A stretch of 64,000 nucleotides of DNA from Pseudomonas sp. B21-056 (GCF_026016325.1 NZ_CP087203.1:4960001-5024000), one strand, 5' to 3'. Shown: positions 1 to 9,092, counted from the first letter of the stretch. The notes: a model not told the origin generated them from the sequence alone. A program made the numbers and translations.

Positions 1-38
1 ATCCGACCGACAAAGCGGCTGACGACAAGAAGTCCTGA
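1..38 (+). CDS. gltI: C-terminal end of glutamate/aspartate ABC transporter substrate-binding protein (partial)
   Basis: Only the last 11 codons are in the window, ending PTDKAADDKKS and a TGA stop. Reading frame 3 is the one that stays open to a stop just before the gltJKL genes. A hydrophilic Lys/Asp-rich tail directly upstream of gltJ fits the periplasmic binding protein GltI (AatJ), which delivers glutamate and aspartate to the GltJK permease. The identity rests mainly on gene context because almost all of the protein lies outside the window. Confidence 0.7.
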   Translation, partial: PTDKAADDKKS

Positions 39-59
39 TTTATCTGGCTAACCTTATCT

Positions 60-86
60 CCTGAAGGGGCCCGGCCCTTTCAGGGG
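60..86 (+). terminator. Hairpin between gltI and gltJ (likely attenuator or mRNA-stabilising stem)
   Basis: The six bases CCTGAA at 60-65 pair with TTCAGG at 79-84. The stem extends inward through G-C pairs around a CCCGG loop. There is no U-run after it, so it is unlikely to stop all transcription. A stem between the binding-protein gene and the permease genes is a common way for ABC operons to keep the binding protein in excess, by partial termination or protection of the upstream 3' end. Confidence 0.5.
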
Positions 87-230
87 ATGGTCACTCCCAG
101 CTGACAATAAGGAAACACTCGAACCGGTGGCTGTCGAGCCCCACGGGTGTGCCTGGCCTTCGAGGTCGGGCGGGAACGGAGTTTCCCCAGGCGGGCATCT
201 GTACATCGAACGATCTGAGGGGAGACCCTA

Positions 231-977
231 ATGAATTACAACTGGGACTGGGGCGTGTTCTTCAAGTCCACCGGCGTGGGCAGCGAGACTTATCTCGACT
301 GGTACATCGCCGGTTTGGGCTGGACCATCGCCATTGCCGTCGTGGCCTGGATCATTGCCCTGCTGCTGGGCTCGGTGCTGGGCGTGATGCGCACCGTGCC
401 GAACCGGCTGGTGTCGGGTATCGCCACCTGCTACGTGGAGCTTTTCCGTAACGTGCCGCTGCTGGTGCAGCTGTTCATCTGGTACTTCCTGGTGCCCGAC
501 CTGCTGCCGGAAAACCTGCAGGAGTGGTACAAGCAGGACCTGAACCCGACCACGTCGGCCTACCTGAGCGTCGTCGTCTGCCTGGGCCTGTTCACCGCCG
601 CCCGGGTCTGCGAGCAAGTGCGCACCGGTATCCAGGCGCTGCCACGCGGCCAGGAATCCGCGGCCCGGGCCATGGGCTTCAAGCTGCCGCAGATCTACTG
701 GAACGTGCTGCTGCCCCAGGCCTACCGGATCATCATTCCGCCGCTCACCTCGGAGTTCCTCAACGTCTTCAAGAACTCCTCCGTGGCCTCGCTGATCGGC
801 CTGATGGAACTGCTCGCGCAGACCAAGCAGACCGCCGAGTTCTCCGCCAACCTGTTCGAAGCCTTCACCCTGGCGACGCTGATCTATTTCACCCTGAACA
901 TGAGCCTGATGCTGCTCATGCGCATGGTCGAGAAGAAAGTCGCGGTGCCCGGCCTCATCTCCGTGGGGGGTAAATAA
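231..977 (+). CDS. gltJ: Glutamate/aspartate ABC transporter permease GltJ (AatQ)
   Basis: This 248-residue inner-membrane protein is one of two permeases of the acidic amino acid importer. It has a long first transmembrane segment near residues 27-50. The EAA loop that contacts the ATPase is visible around residues 140-165 (ESAARAMGFKLPQ then LLPQA). It is the HisM/GltJ type of the polar amino acid family. The start is ATG, preceded by a GGGGAG ribosome site. Its TAA stop overlaps the gltK ATG by one base (TAATG), so the two are translationally coupled. It forms an operon with gltI, gltK and gltL. Confidence 0.93.
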   Translation: MNYNWDWGVFFKSTGVGSETYLDWYIAGLGWTIAIAVVAWIIALLLGSVLGVMRTVPNRLVSGIATCYVELFRNVPLLVQLFIWYFLVPDLLPENLQEWYKQDLNPTTSAYLSVVVCLGLFTAARVCEQVRTGIQALPRGQESAARAMGFKLPQIYWNVLLPQAYRIIIPPLTSEFLNVFKNSSVASLIGLMELLAQTKQTAEFSANLFEAFTLATLIYFTLNMSLMLLMRMVEKKVAVPGLISVGGK

Positions 978-1648
978 TGGAATTCGATTTCAGCGGTGTC
1001 GTCCCGGCCATTCCCGGCCTGTGGAACGGCATGGTGATGACCCTTCAATTGATGGTCCTGGGCGTGGTCGGCGGGATTGTCCTGGGGACGATCCTGGCGT
1101 TGATGCGCCTGTCCCATAACAGGTTGCTGTCCAATATCGCCGGCGCCTACGTCAACTACTTCCGCTCGATCCCGTTGCTGCTGGTCATCACCTGGTTCTA
1201 CCTGGCGGTGCCGTTCGTGCTGCGCTGGATCACCGGCGAAGACACGCCCATCGGCGCGTTCGGTTCCTGCGTCGTGGCGTTCATGATGTTCGAAGCGGCG
1301 TACTTCTGCGAAATCGTCCGGGCCGGCGTGCAGTCGATCCCCAAGGGCCAGATGGGCGCCGCCCAGGCACTGGGCATGAATTATGGCCAGACCATGCGCC
1401 TGATCATCCTGCCCCAGGCGTTCCGCAAGATGACCCCGCTGCTGCTGCAACAGAGCATCATCCTGTTTCAGGACACCTCGCTGGTCTACACCGTCGGCCT
1501 GGTGGACTTCCTCAATGCTTCGCGAGCCAATGGCGACATCATCGGCCGCTCCAATGAGTTCCTGATCGTCGCAGGTCTCGTGTACTTCACAATCAGCTTT
1601 GCCGCCTCGCTGCTGGTCAAGCGTCTGCAAAAAAGGTTCGCCGTATGA
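977..1648 (+). CDS. gltK: Glutamate/aspartate ABC transporter permease GltK (AatM)
   Basis: This 223-residue polytopic inner-membrane permease is the partner of GltJ. An EAA loop is visible ([15 protein letters not shown] then LILPQAF). The N-terminus carries the short periplasmic stretch and amphipathic start typical of the HisM-type subunit. Its end overlaps the ATG of gltL by four bases (ATGA). With GltJ it forms the heterodimeric channel for glutamate and aspartate uptake. Confidence 0.93.
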   Translation: MEFDFSGVVPAIPGLWNGMVMTLQLMVLGVVGGIVLGTILALMRLSHNRLLSNIAGAYVNYFRSIPLLLVITWFYLAVPFVLRWITGEDTPIGAFGSCVVAFMMFEAAYFCEIVRAGVQSIPKGQMGAAQALGMNYGQTMRLIILPQAFRKMTPLLLQQSIILFQDTSLVYTVGLVDFLNASRANGDIIGRSNEFLIVAGLVYFTISFAASLLVKRLQKRFAV

Positions 1649-2379
1649 TCTCTATCAAGAACATCAACAAGTGGTATGGGGACTTCCAGGTACTGACCAA
1701 TTGCAGCACCGAGGTCAGCAAGGGTGAAGTGGTGGTGGTGTGCGGTCCGTCGGGCTCGGGCAAATCCACCCTGATCAAATGCGTGAACGCCCTGGAGCCG
1801 TTCCAGAAAGGCGACATCGTGGTCGACGGCACGTCCATCGCCGACCCGAAGACCAACCTGCCGAAACTGCGTTCGCGGGTGGGCATGGTGTTCCAGCACT
1901 TCGAACTGTTCCCGCACCTGACCATCACCGAGAACCTGACCATCGCGCAGATCAAGGTGCTGGGCCGCAGCAAGGAAGAAGCCACCAAGAAGGGCCTGCA
2001 ACTGCTTGAGCGCGTAGGCCTGTCGGCCCACGCCCACAAGCACCCGGGCCAGCTCTCCGGCGGCCAGCAACAGCGCGTGGCGATTGCCCGTGCACTGGCG
2101 ATGGACCCGGTGGTGATGCTGTTCGACGAACCGACCTCGGCCCTCGACCCGGAAATGGTCAACGAAGTGCTCGACGTGATGGTGCAACTGGCCCACGAAG
2201 GCATGACCATGATGTGCGTGACCCACGAAATGGGCTTCGCCCGCAAAGTGGCGAACCGGGTGATCTTCATGGACCAGGGCCAGATCATCGAGGACTGCCC
2301 GAAGGAAGAGTTCTTCGGCGACATCAGCGCCCGCTCCGAACGTGCGCAGCACTTCCTTGAGAAAATCCTGCAGCACTAA
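1645..2379 (+). CDS. gltL: Glutamate/aspartate ABC transporter ATP-binding protein GltL (AatP)
   Basis: This 244-residue ATPase energises GltJK. It has a Walker A motif GPSGSGKST at about residues 34-42, a Q-loop ([10 protein letters not shown]), an LSGGQ signature at about 137-141 and a Walker B motif MLFDEP with the catalytic glutamate. The switch histidine lies in CVTHEMGF. It closes the glt operon and is followed by a REP palindrome rather than a U-run terminator. The adjacent AauS/AauR genes are the known regulators of this transporter in fluorescent pseudomonads. Confidence 0.95.
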   Translation: MISIKNINKWYGDFQVLTNCSTEVSKGEVVVVCGPSGSGKSTLIKCVNALEPFQKGDIVVDGTSIADPKTNLPKLRSRVGMVFQHFELFPHLTITENLTIAQIKVLGRSKEEATKKGLQLLERVGLSAHAHKHPGQLSGGQQQRVAIARALAMDPVVMLFDEPTSALDPEMVNEVLDVMVQLAHEGMTMMCVTHEMGFARKVANRVIFMDQGQIIEDCPKEEFFGDISARSERAQHFLEKILQH

Positions 2380-2395
2380 GATCGCCGCGCAACCC

Positions 2396-2485
2396 TGTGG
2401 GAGCGAGCCTGCTCGCGAAAGCGGACTGACAGTCAGCATCCATGTTGACTGTACTGCCCTCATCGCGAGCAGGCTCGCTCCCACA
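2396..2485. repeat. REP-type inverted pair, copy 1
   Basis: The 23-base arm at 2396-2418 (TGTGGGAGCGAGCCTGCTCG plus CGA) is repeated as its reverse complement at 2463-2485. A 44-base spacer separates them. The same pair recurs seven more times in the window, always between genes. Its position after gltL suggests 3'-end protection or weak termination, but its main nature is a dispersed Pseudomonas REP/REPIN element. Confidence 0.9.
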
Positions 2486-2539
2486 AGGGGCCTGCGCTGG
2501 TATGTAGATTTGTGTTGTGGTTGACCCAAGGCTTCTGTG

Positions 2540-4441
2540 ATGAAATGCGACCCCACCCTCTATCGCGCCGCGCCGCCATCACTTGCCGTGAAACCCCGCC
2601 TGATCCGCCACCTGTTCCTGCCGCCGTTGATCATCGCGTTGATGATCGGCCTGGGTTACCTCGGTTTCTGGATCAGCGAGCACTACGGCATCCGCGGTCT
2701 TGCAGAGAACGGCGAGCGCCAGCTGGAGTTGCACGCCCGCGCGGTCGAGAGCGAGCTCAGCAAGTACACCTACCTGCCCAGCCTGCTGGAGCTTGAATCC
2801 AGCGTCTCGCAACTGCTCGACGACCCGACGCCGGAACATCGCAAGACCGTCAACGAATACCTCGAAGGCCTGAACCGCCGCAGCCGCAGCCGGGCCATCT
2901 ATGTAATGGACACCACCGGCCGGGTCATGGCCACCAGCAACTGGCGCGACGTCGACAGCTACCTGGGCGAAGACCTGTCCTTCCGCGCCTATTTCCAGAA
3001 TGCCGTGCGCGGCCAGCCGGGGCGCTTCTACGGGATCGGCAGCACCAACGGCGAGCCGGGCTATTACCTGGCCCACGGTCTCGAACAACAGGGCAAGATC
3101 ATCGGCGTCGCCGTGGTCAAGGTACGCCTCGAAGCCATGGAGGAGCGCTGGCAACGGGCGCGCCTGGAGGCTTTCGTCAGCGACGAGAACGGCATCATCA
3201 TCCTCTCCAGCGACCCGGCACGCCGGCTCAAGTCCGTGCGCCCGCTGAGTGATGAAACCAAGGAACGCCTGGCCCGCAGCCTGCAATATTACTGGTTCCC
3301 GCTGAACGAACTGATTCCCCTGGCTCGGGAGCGGCTGACCGAAGGCATGGAGAAACTGACGTTCCCGGCCAATACCGAGGTGGCGGCTGAAAAGCAGGCC
3401 ATCAGTTATCTTTCGCAGACCCGGCCCCTGAACGACACGCCGTGGAACTTCACCCTGCTGACCCCCCTTGAAGACCTGCGCCGCCAGTCGATCAACCAAG
3501 GCATCCTGGTGGCGGTGGCCTTCGCCCTGGTGGCGTTCCTGCTGATCGCCTGGAACGAGCGGCGCAAGGTCATCGCCACCCGCCTCGCCGCCCGCGAAGC
3601 CTTGCAGGAAGCCAACAGCCAGCTCGAGCGTCGGATTACCGAACGCACCACCGACCTGCGGGCCAGCAACGAACGGCTCAAGGGCCAGATCCGCGAACGC
3701 CGGCAGGCCGAGGAGACGTTGCGCCGGGCCCAGGACGAACTGGTGCAGGCCGGCAAACTGGCGGCCATCGGGCAGATGTCCACCAGCATCGCCCACGAGC
3801 TCAACCAGCCGCTGGCCGCGCTGCGTACCTTGTCCGGCAACACCGTGCGCTTCCTGGAACGCGGTCAGTTGGACATCGCCAGCGCCAACCTCAAGACCAT
3901 CAACGAACTGATCGATCGCATGGGTCGGATCACCGCCAGCCTGCGCTCCTTCGCCCGACGCGGGGACGACAAGGGGCGGGCCAGCCTCGGCAAGGCCATC
4001 GAGGCCGCCCTGCAATTGCTGGGTGGTCGCCTCGAAAGCCAGCATATCCAGGTGCATGCCGGTTTCGCTGACGTCCAGGTGCAGATCGACCAGACACGCC
4101 TGGAACAGATCCTGGTGAACCTGATCGGCAATGCCCTGGACGCCATGCAGAACCAGCCCGAGCCACGGCTATGGCTCGAAGGCCAGGCCGAGGAGGGGAA
4201 ATATCGCCTGCGGGTACGGGACAACGGCCACGGCATAGACCCGGAGACGCGCAAGCATCTGTTCGAACCCTTCTTCACCACCAAACCCGGCGAACAAGGC
4301 CTGGGCCTGGGCCTGACGCTCTCGGCAAGCCTGGCCGCCGCCGCTGGCGGGCATCTGGATGTCGAGCACCCGGATGGCGGTGGCAGCACCTTTGTCCTCG
4401 GTTTACCGCTGGTAAGCCCTTTATCTGCCGAGCCGCTATGA
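2540..4441 (+). CDS. aauS: Sensor histidine kinase, AauS/DctB type
   Basis: This 633-residue membrane kinase is predicted to sense acidic amino acids. A transmembrane helix lies near residues 23-46, followed by a periplasmic dCache/DctB-like sensor of about 270 residues. A second helix near 320-342 leads into a cytoplasmic coiled coil (ERRITERTTDLRASNERLK). The phosphoacceptor is His419 in SIAHELNQP. ATP-binding motifs are NLIGNALDAM, DNGHGID and GLGLGL. A GTG sits in frame one codon upstream of the chosen ATG. The 3' end overlaps the response regulator gene by four bases. In P. putida and P. aeruginosa this pair controls glutamate/aspartate uptake. Confidence 0.85.
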   Translation: MKCDPTLYRAAPPSLAVKPRLIRHLFLPPLIIALMIGLGYLGFWISEHYGIRGLAENGERQLELHARAVESELSKYTYLPSLLELESSVSQLLDDPTPEHRKTVNEYLEGLNRRSRSRAIYVMDTTGRVMATSNWRDVDSYLGEDLSFRAYFQNAVRGQPGRFYGIGSTNGEPGYYLAHGLEQQGKIIGVAVVKVRLEAMEERWQRARLEAFVSDENGIIILSSDPARRLKSVRPLSDETKERLARSLQYYWFPLNELIPLARERLTEGMEKLTFPANTEVAAEKQAISYLSQTRPLNDTPWNFTLLTPLEDLRRQSINQGILVAVAFALVAFLLIAWNERRKVIATRLAAREALQEANSQLERRITERTTDLRASNERLKGQIRERRQAEETLRRAQDELVQAGKLAAIGQMSTSIAHELNQPLAALRTLSGNTVRFLERGQLDIASANLKTINELIDRMGRITASLRSFARRGDDKGRASLGKAIEAALQLLGGRLESQHIQVHAGFADVQVQIDQTRLEQILVNLIGNALDAMQNQPEPRLWLEGQAEEGKYRLRVRDNGHGIDPETRKHLFEPFFTTKPGEQGLGLGLTLSASLAAAAGGHLDVEHPDGGGSTFVLGLPLVSPLSAEPL

Positions 4442-5766
4442 ACAACGACCTGAGCGTACTGATCGTCGAAGACGATCCCCATGTCCTGCTGGGCTGCCAG
4501 CAGGCCTTGGCCCTGGAAGACATTCCCTGTGTTGGCGTGGGCAGCGCCGAAGAAGCCCTGAAACGGGTCGGCGATGACTTTGCCGGCATCGTCATCAGTG
4601 ACATCCGCCTGCCGGGCATCGATGGCCTGGAACTGCTGACCCGCCTCAAGGCCCGGGACCGCAGCCTGCCGGTGGTGCTGATCACCGGTCACGGCGACAT
4701 CTCCATGGCCGTCGGCGCGATGCAGAAAGGCGCCTACGACTTCATGGAGAAGCCCTTCTCCCCCGAACGCCTGGTGGACGTCGCCCGCCGCGCCCTGGAA
4801 CAGCGCAGCCTGGCCCGGGAAGTGACGTCGCTGCGCCGGCAACTGGCTGAACGCGACTCCCTGGAAGGCCGGATCATCGGCCGCTCGCCGGCCATGCAGC
4901 ACCTGCGGGAACTGATCGCCAACGTCGCCGATACCTCGGCCAACGTGTTGATCGAAGGCGAAACCGGCACCGGCAAGGAACTGGTCGCCCGTTGCCTGCA
5001 TGATTTCAGCCGACGCCACGGCAAACAGTTCGTCGCGCTCAACTGCGGGGGATTGCCGGAGAACCTGTTCGAAAGCGAAATCTTCGGCCACGAAGCCAAT
5101 GCCTTCACCGGTGCCGGCAAGCGTCGGATCGGCAAGATCGAGCACGCCGACGGCGGCACGCTGTTTCTCGATGAAGTGGAAAGCATGCCCCTGCCCTTGC
5201 AGATCAAATTGTTGCGCGTGCTGCAGGAGCGCACCCTCGAACGCCTGGGCTCGAACCAGAGCGTGGCGGTGGATTGCCGGGTGATCGCCGCCACCAAGTC
5301 CGACCTGGATGAACTGGGCCGGGCCGGACAGTTTCGCAGCGACCTGTATTACCGCCTCAACGTGGTGACCCTGGAACTGCCGCCACTACGCGAGCGACGC
5401 GAAGACATCCTGCAGTTGTTCGAGCATTTCCTTCAGCAATCGTCCCTGCGCTTCGATCGCACGGCGCCGGAGCTGGACAACCAGACCCTGTCGAACCTGA
5501 TGAGCCACGACTGGCCGGGCAATGTGCGGGAGCTGCGCAACGTCGCCGAACGCTTTGCCCTCGGCCTGCCGGCCTTCAAGCGGTCCGGGGCCGGCGGCGG
5601 CAGCCAGGGCCTGGCCTTCGCCGAAGCGGTGGAAGCCTTCGAGCGCAACCTGCTGGTCGACGCCCTGCAACGCAGCGGCGGCAACCTGACCCAGGCCAGC
5701 CTGGAACTGGGAATGGCCAAGACCACGCTGTTCGACAAAGTCAAAAAGTACGGCCTGAGCCACTGA
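4438..5766 (+). CDS. aauR: Sigma54-dependent response regulator, AauR/DctD type
   Basis: This 442-residue NtrC-family activator is the partner of AauS. The receiver domain (residues 1-120) has phosphoacceptor Asp55 in ISDIRLPG. The AAA+ domain has Walker A GETGTGKE (174-181) and Walker B TLFLDE (241-246). The C-terminal Fis-type helix-turn-helix includes LTQASLELGMAKTTLFDKV. The start ATG overlaps the kinase stop (ATGA); a longer upstream open frame belongs to kinase sequence and was not used. The sigma54-contacting loop reads NAFTGA instead of GAFTGA (221-226). It should activate the glt/aat promoter, which lies outside the window. Confidence 0.87.
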   Translation: MNNDLSVLIVEDDPHVLLGCQQALALEDIPCVGVGSAEEALKRVGDDFAGIVISDIRLPGIDGLELLTRLKARDRSLPVVLITGHGDISMAVGAMQKGAYDFMEKPFSPERLVDVARRALEQRSLAREVTSLRRQLAERDSLEGRIIGRSPAMQHLRELIANVADTSANVLIEGETGTGKELVARCLHDFSRRHGKQFVALNCGGLPENLFESEIFGHEANAFTGAGKRRIGKIEHADGGTLFLDEVESMPLPLQIKLLRVLQERTLERLGSNQSVAVDCRVIAATKSDLDELGRAGQFRSDLYYRLNVVTLELPPLRERREDILQLFEHFLQQSSLRFDRTAPELDNQTLSNLMSHDWPGNVRELRNVAERFALGLPAFKRSGAGGGSQGLAFAEAVEAFERNLLVDALQRSGGNLTQASLELGMAKTTLFDKVKKYGLSH

Positions 5767-5783
5767 CCGGAGATGATGAAGCT

Positions 5784-6122
5784 GTGGACCTGATTTTCAA
5801 GGCAGCGCTCGGCGCGGCCGTGGTGGTGATCCTGGCGATGCTCGCCAAGACCCGGAACTATTACATCGCCGGGCTGGTGCCGCTGTTTCCCACCTTCGCC
5901 CTGATCGCCCATTACATCGTCGGCAAGGGCCGCTCGGTGGACGACTTGAAGACCACCATCGTGTTTGGCATGTGGTCGATCATTCCGTACTTCGTGTATC
6001 TGGCGACGCTGTACATCATGGTCGACCGCATGCGCCTCGAGGCTTCACTGGCCGTGGCGGCAGTGGCGTGGCTGATGGCGGCGACGGTGCTGGTCAGCGT
6101 CTGGGTGAGGATTCACGCGTAG
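5784..6122 (+). CDS. glpM: GlpM family membrane protein
   Basis: This 112-residue protein is almost entirely hydrophobic, with about four transmembrane segments separated by short charged turns (KTRNYY, GKGRSVDDLK). It matches Pseudomonas GlpM, a small membrane protein reported to be needed for normal alginate production in P. aeruginosa. The start is a GTG, because the nearby ATG at 5773 runs into a stop after six codons; GGAG precedes it by about 11 bases. Its TAG stop forms the first bases of the repeat structure that follows. It is only 17 bases downstream of aauR and may share its transcript. Confidence 0.8.
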   Translation: MDLIFKAALGAAVVVILAMLAKTRNYYIAGLVPLFPTFALIAHYIVGKGRSVDDLKTTIVFGMWSIIPYFVYLATLYIMVDRMRLEASLAVAAVAWLMAATVLVSVWVRIHA

Positions 6123-6140
6123 GAGCTGTGTAGGAGCGGT

Positions 6141-6253
6141 GTAGGAGCTGTCGAGCGCAGCGAGGCTGCGATCTTTACCCCAGTCAATTGAGTCATGAGT
6201 GAACGATCAAAAGATCAAAAGATCGCAGCCTCGCTTCGCTCGACAGCTCCTAC
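6141..6253. repeat. GTAGGAGCTG-type inverted repeat, copy 1, with nested partial copies
   Basis: The arm beginning GTAGGAGCTGTCGAGCGCAG at 6141 reads toward GCGATCTTT. The reverse complement (GATCGCAGCC through AGCTCCTAC) ends at 6253. Shorter pieces of the same arm (TAGGAGCTGTG and CAGCTCCTACAC) flank both sides. The same family occurs near 6943, 23846 and 47117. It separates two convergent genes and may act as a bidirectional terminator. Confidence 0.8.
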
Positions 6254-6274
6254 ACAGCTCCTACACACAGCGGA

Positions 6275-6889
6275 TCAGTAACCGACAGTGAACCGCGTGC
6301 GTGAAAACTGCTGCGTTTCCACTTCATCGATCATCGCAATGGCGTAGTCGGCAAAGCTGATCCAGCTGCGCCCGGTGGCGTCGAACAACAAGTGATCCTT
6401 GCCGACCCGGAATTGACCGGTGCGTTCGGTTTCAACGAACTCCGCCGAAGGCGAGAGGAAGGTCCAGTCCAGGTCCTGCTCCTTGCGCAGCACGTCCAGG
6501 AACAGTGCACCGGCCGTGGCTTCAGCGAGGTATTCCTCAGGGAAACCGTCGCTGTCGATCACCCGACTGTTGTCCGGCAGCAGCAACGAACCGGCGCCGC
6601 CCACCACCAGCAACCGCTTGACCCCGGCGGCCTTCAGCGGAGCAATGACCTTGTCGGCCGGGACGGTGGAAAAATGCGCAGCGCTGATGACCACGTCGTG
6701 GCCGGCGACCGCTGCAGTCAACGCTTCGCTGTCCAGTACATCCAGTTGCTTGCTGGTCACCCCGGCCCTCGCACCGATTTTCGCGGTGTTACGGGCGATA
6801 GCCGTCACGCTGTGACCGCGACGCAGGGCTTCTTCCAACAGTTGGCTGCCGGCACGACCGGTGGCGCCGATGATTGCGATTTTGCTCAT
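6275..6889 (-). CDS. NAD(P)-dependent oxidoreductase, NmrA/SDR-like
   Basis: This 204-residue Rossmann-fold protein starts MSKIAIIGATGRAGSQL. The N-terminal dinucleotide motif GATGRAG (residues 8-14) and basic residue pattern ARN near 32 favour NADP. It belongs to the atypical short-chain dehydrogenase group (YwnB/NmrA-like) without a clear YxxxK catalytic pair. The substrate is unknown. It stands alone between two dispersed repeats and is convergent with glpM. A typical ribosome site (AGGAGAACACC) precedes the ATG. Confidence 0.75.
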   Translation of the reverse strand: MSKIAIIGATGRAGSQLLEEALRRGHSVTAIARNTAKIGARAGVTSKQLDVLDSEALTAAVAGHDVVISAAHFSTVPADKVIAPLKAAGVKRLLVVGGAGSLLLPDNSRVIDSDGFPEEYLAEATAGALFLDVLRKEQDLDWTFLSPSAEFVETERTGQFRVGKDHLLFDATGRSWISFADYAIAMIDEVETQQFSRTRFTVGY

Positions 6890-6942
6890 GGTGTTCTCCT
6901 GTGACTAACAAGTTTGATAGACATGCTGTTGTGGCAGAGACC

Positions 6943-7052
6943 TGTAGGAGCTGCCGAAGGCTGCGATCTTTGATCTTGATCTGATAAGCGTTCGCTCTGG
7001 ATTCAATTGTTTGGGGCAAGATCGCAGCCTCGTTGCACTCGACAGCTCCTAC
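6943..7052. repeat. GTAGGAGCTG-type inverted repeat, copy 2
   Basis: GTAGGAGCTGCCGAAGGCTG starts at 6943. Its partner GATCGCAGCC ... GACAGCTCCTAC ends at 7052. The arms have diverged (CCGAAGG on the left, TCGAGTGCAACGAGG on the right). It lies between two minus-strand genes. Confidence 0.75.
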
Positions 7053-7082
7053 GGCGCGTTTCAAAGGGATTTACTCTCTCGT

Positions 7083-7961
7083 TCACCACTTCATCTCCCC
7101 CTTCGCCACCTTGGCACTGAGCTCAAGCGAACTGTCATCGCCCAGGTTCGGATAACGTTGTTTCATGGCTGCGACCAGCGCGGCGGAATCCTTGGCCCGG
7201 GCGGTCTCCTCGTCGAACGCCTTGATGTAACCGGCGGTGAAGGTGACCGCGGCCAGGGAGCGGGCGCTCTCGCCCAGGTAATGGCCTGGAATCACGGTGC
7301 GCGGTTGCAGCTTCTCAATGCCGGCCAGCGTCGCCAGCCAGTCCTTATGGGATTGCGGCGTCTGGGTATCGGCCATCCAGACGTGAATGTTCTCGGCCAC
7401 CACCACACCGCCGACCACTGCCTTGATCGAAGGAATCCACAGGAAACTGCGGTCCGGTTGCGGACCGTCGAGGCCGACGATCTGCAAGCGCTGGCCTTCC
7501 AGCATCAGGCTGTCGCCCTTGAGCACCTGGGGCACGACCGCTTTGGTCGGCGCATCGGCCTTCAGGATTGGCCCCCAGTATTCAAGCTTGCCGTCGACGG
7601 TCTGCCGGATGTGCTCGACGGTGGGTGCAGACGCCAGCACCTTGGCCTCAGGGAATGCGGCGGTCAGGGTTTCCAGGCCGAAATAGTAGTCCGGGTCGCC
7701 ATGGCTGATATAAATCGTGGTCAGTTGCTTGCCGCTGGCGCGGATTTTCTGCACCACCTGTTCAGCCTGGGCTTTGCCGAATTGGGCATCCACCAGAATC
7801 GCCTCCTTTGCGCCGCTGACCAGTACCGAGGTCACCGGGAAAACCGCCGCCTCGCCAGGATTGTAGACGTCCAGCGTAAGGTCGGCGGCCCAGGCGTGGG
7901 CGGTGAAGGCCAGGCCGGCGGCCGCCAGTAACAGGCGCTTGAGTGAGGTGAATCCGGTCAT
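7083..7961 (-). CDS. Exported MBL-fold metallo-hydrolase-like protein
   Basis: This 292-residue protein has a clear Sec signal peptide: positive KR at residues 8-9, a hydrophobic core, and cleavage after AHAWA near 25. The rest resembles the metallo-beta-lactamase fold. The usual HxHxDH metal motif is replaced by H87-x-D89-x-D91-Y92 in ISHGDPDYYFG, but a downstream PGHYLGE histidine remains. The start ATG at 7961 is chosen over 7994 because GGAG lies nine bases upstream and the signal peptide begins there. It is divergent from a LysR regulator that probably controls it. The substrate is unknown. Confidence 0.75.
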   Translation of the reverse strand: MTGFTSLKRLLLAAAGLAFTAHAWAADLTLDVYNPGEAAVFPVTSVLVSGAKEAILVDAQFGKAQAEQVVQKIRASGKQLTTIYISHGDPDYYFGLETLTAAFPEAKVLASAPTVEHIRQTVDGKLEYWGPILKADAPTKAVVPQVLKGDSLMLEGQRLQIVGLDGPQPDRSFLWIPSIKAVVGGVVVAENIHVWMADTQTPQSHKDWLATLAGIEKLQPRTVIPGHYLGESARSLAAVTFTAGYIKAFDEETARAKDSAALVAAMKQRYPNLGDDSSLELSAKVAKGEMKW

Positions 7962-8073
7962 GCTGTGCTCCATTGTCGATAGCCCGAAAGGCAATGAAAC
8001 GGAGCTTAGTCATCTGGTTCATTCCAAAAAATGCGATGCTACGACATAGTTTGTTTCTGAAAGCGGGCAAATC

Positions 8074-8979
8074 ATGGATCGTCTCCAAGCAATGCGGGTG
8101 TTTGTCACCGTGGTGGACCTGGGCAGCCAGTCGGCGGCGGCCGAATACCTGGACCTGTCGCGGCCGGTGGTGTCGCGCTATCTGGCGGAACTGGAAGACT
8201 GGGTCGGTGCCCGATTGATGCACCGCACCACCCGCAAGCTGAGCCTGACAGCCGCCGGCATGGAGACATTGCCGCGCTGCCGGCAGATGCTGGAGCTGTC
8301 CAGCGACATGCAGGCGGCCGTCAGCACACCGGACGACGCCCCACGGGGCATGTTGCGCATCAGTTCCAGCACTTCGTTCGGCCAGGCCCAGTTGGCAACG
8401 GCCATTACCGAGTACGTCGCCCGTTATCCGGGGGTGAGTGTCGACCTGCAGATGCTCGATCGCATCGTGAACCTGGTGGATGAACGCATCGACCTGGCGA
8501 TCCGCATGAGCAACGACCTGGACCCCAGCCTGATCGCCCGACGTCTCAGCATCTGCCGCTCGGTGATCTGTGCTTCACCCAGGTACCTGGGCGAACACCC
8601 GGCGCCGCAACGGGTCGAGGATCTGAGCCAGCACAACTGCCTGACCCATGCCTACGTGGGCAAGAGCCTCTGGCATTTCGAGCAGGACGGCGAGCAGGTC
8701 TCGGTGCCGGTGCAGGGCAATATCAGCGGCAATGACGCCAGCACCCTGCTACGGGCGACCATCGCCGGCGCCGGCGTGGCAATGCTGCCCAGCTACCAGG
8801 CCGGCGCCCACATCAAGAGTGGCGAACTGGTTCGCCTGCTGACCAACGCCGAGCCCCGGCAGATGAACATGTACGCGGTGTACGCTTCCCGCCGGCACAT
8901 GCCGTCGGCGCTGCGCAGCCTGCTGGATTTCCTGGTGGTGAGGTTTCCCGAGACGCCGGGGTGGGATGTGGGGTTGTAA
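8074..8979 (+). CDS. LysR family transcriptional regulator
   Basis: This 301-residue protein has an N-terminal winged helix-turn-helix (MRVFVTVVDLGSQSAAAEYLDLSRPVVSRYLAELE, about residues 6-42). A two-lobed effector-binding domain follows from about residue 90. It belongs to the large CrgA/AaeR-like subgroup common in Pseudomonas. It is divergently transcribed from the MBL-fold gene with about 110 bases between the starts, the classic layout for a LysR regulator and its target. The inducer cannot be told from sequence. Confidence 0.85.
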   Translation: MDRLQAMRVFVTVVDLGSQSAAAEYLDLSRPVVSRYLAELEDWVGARLMHRTTRKLSLTAAGMETLPRCRQMLELSSDMQAAVSTPDDAPRGMLRISSSTSFGQAQLATAITEYVARYPGVSVDLQMLDRIVNLVDERIDLAIRMSNDLDPSLIARRLSICRSVICASPRYLGEHPAPQRVEDLSQHNCLTHAYVGKSLWHFEQDGEQVSVPVQGNISGNDASTLLRATIAGAGVAMLPSYQAGAHIKSGELVRLLTNAEPRQMNMYAVYASRRHMPSALRSLLDFLVVRFPETPGWDVGL

Positions 8980-9003
8980 AAGTACCTTTTCACCACTGTC
9001 CCC

Positions 9004-9092
9004 TGTGGGAGCGAGCCTGCTCGCGATAGCGGAGTATCAGCCAACATTTCTGCAACTGACACATCGCCATCGCGAGCAGGCTCGCTCCCACA
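9004..9092. repeat. REP-type inverted pair, copy 2
   Basis: TGTGGGAGCGAGCCTGCTCG starts at 9004 and its reverse complement ends at 9092. It lies between the LysR gene and the gcsR-like activator gene. Confidence 0.9.

Noticed and set aside
4171..4437. Upstream extension of the aauR frame
   Set aside because: It runs inside the kinase coding region; the ATG at 4438 overlaps the kinase stop and starts the receiver domain.
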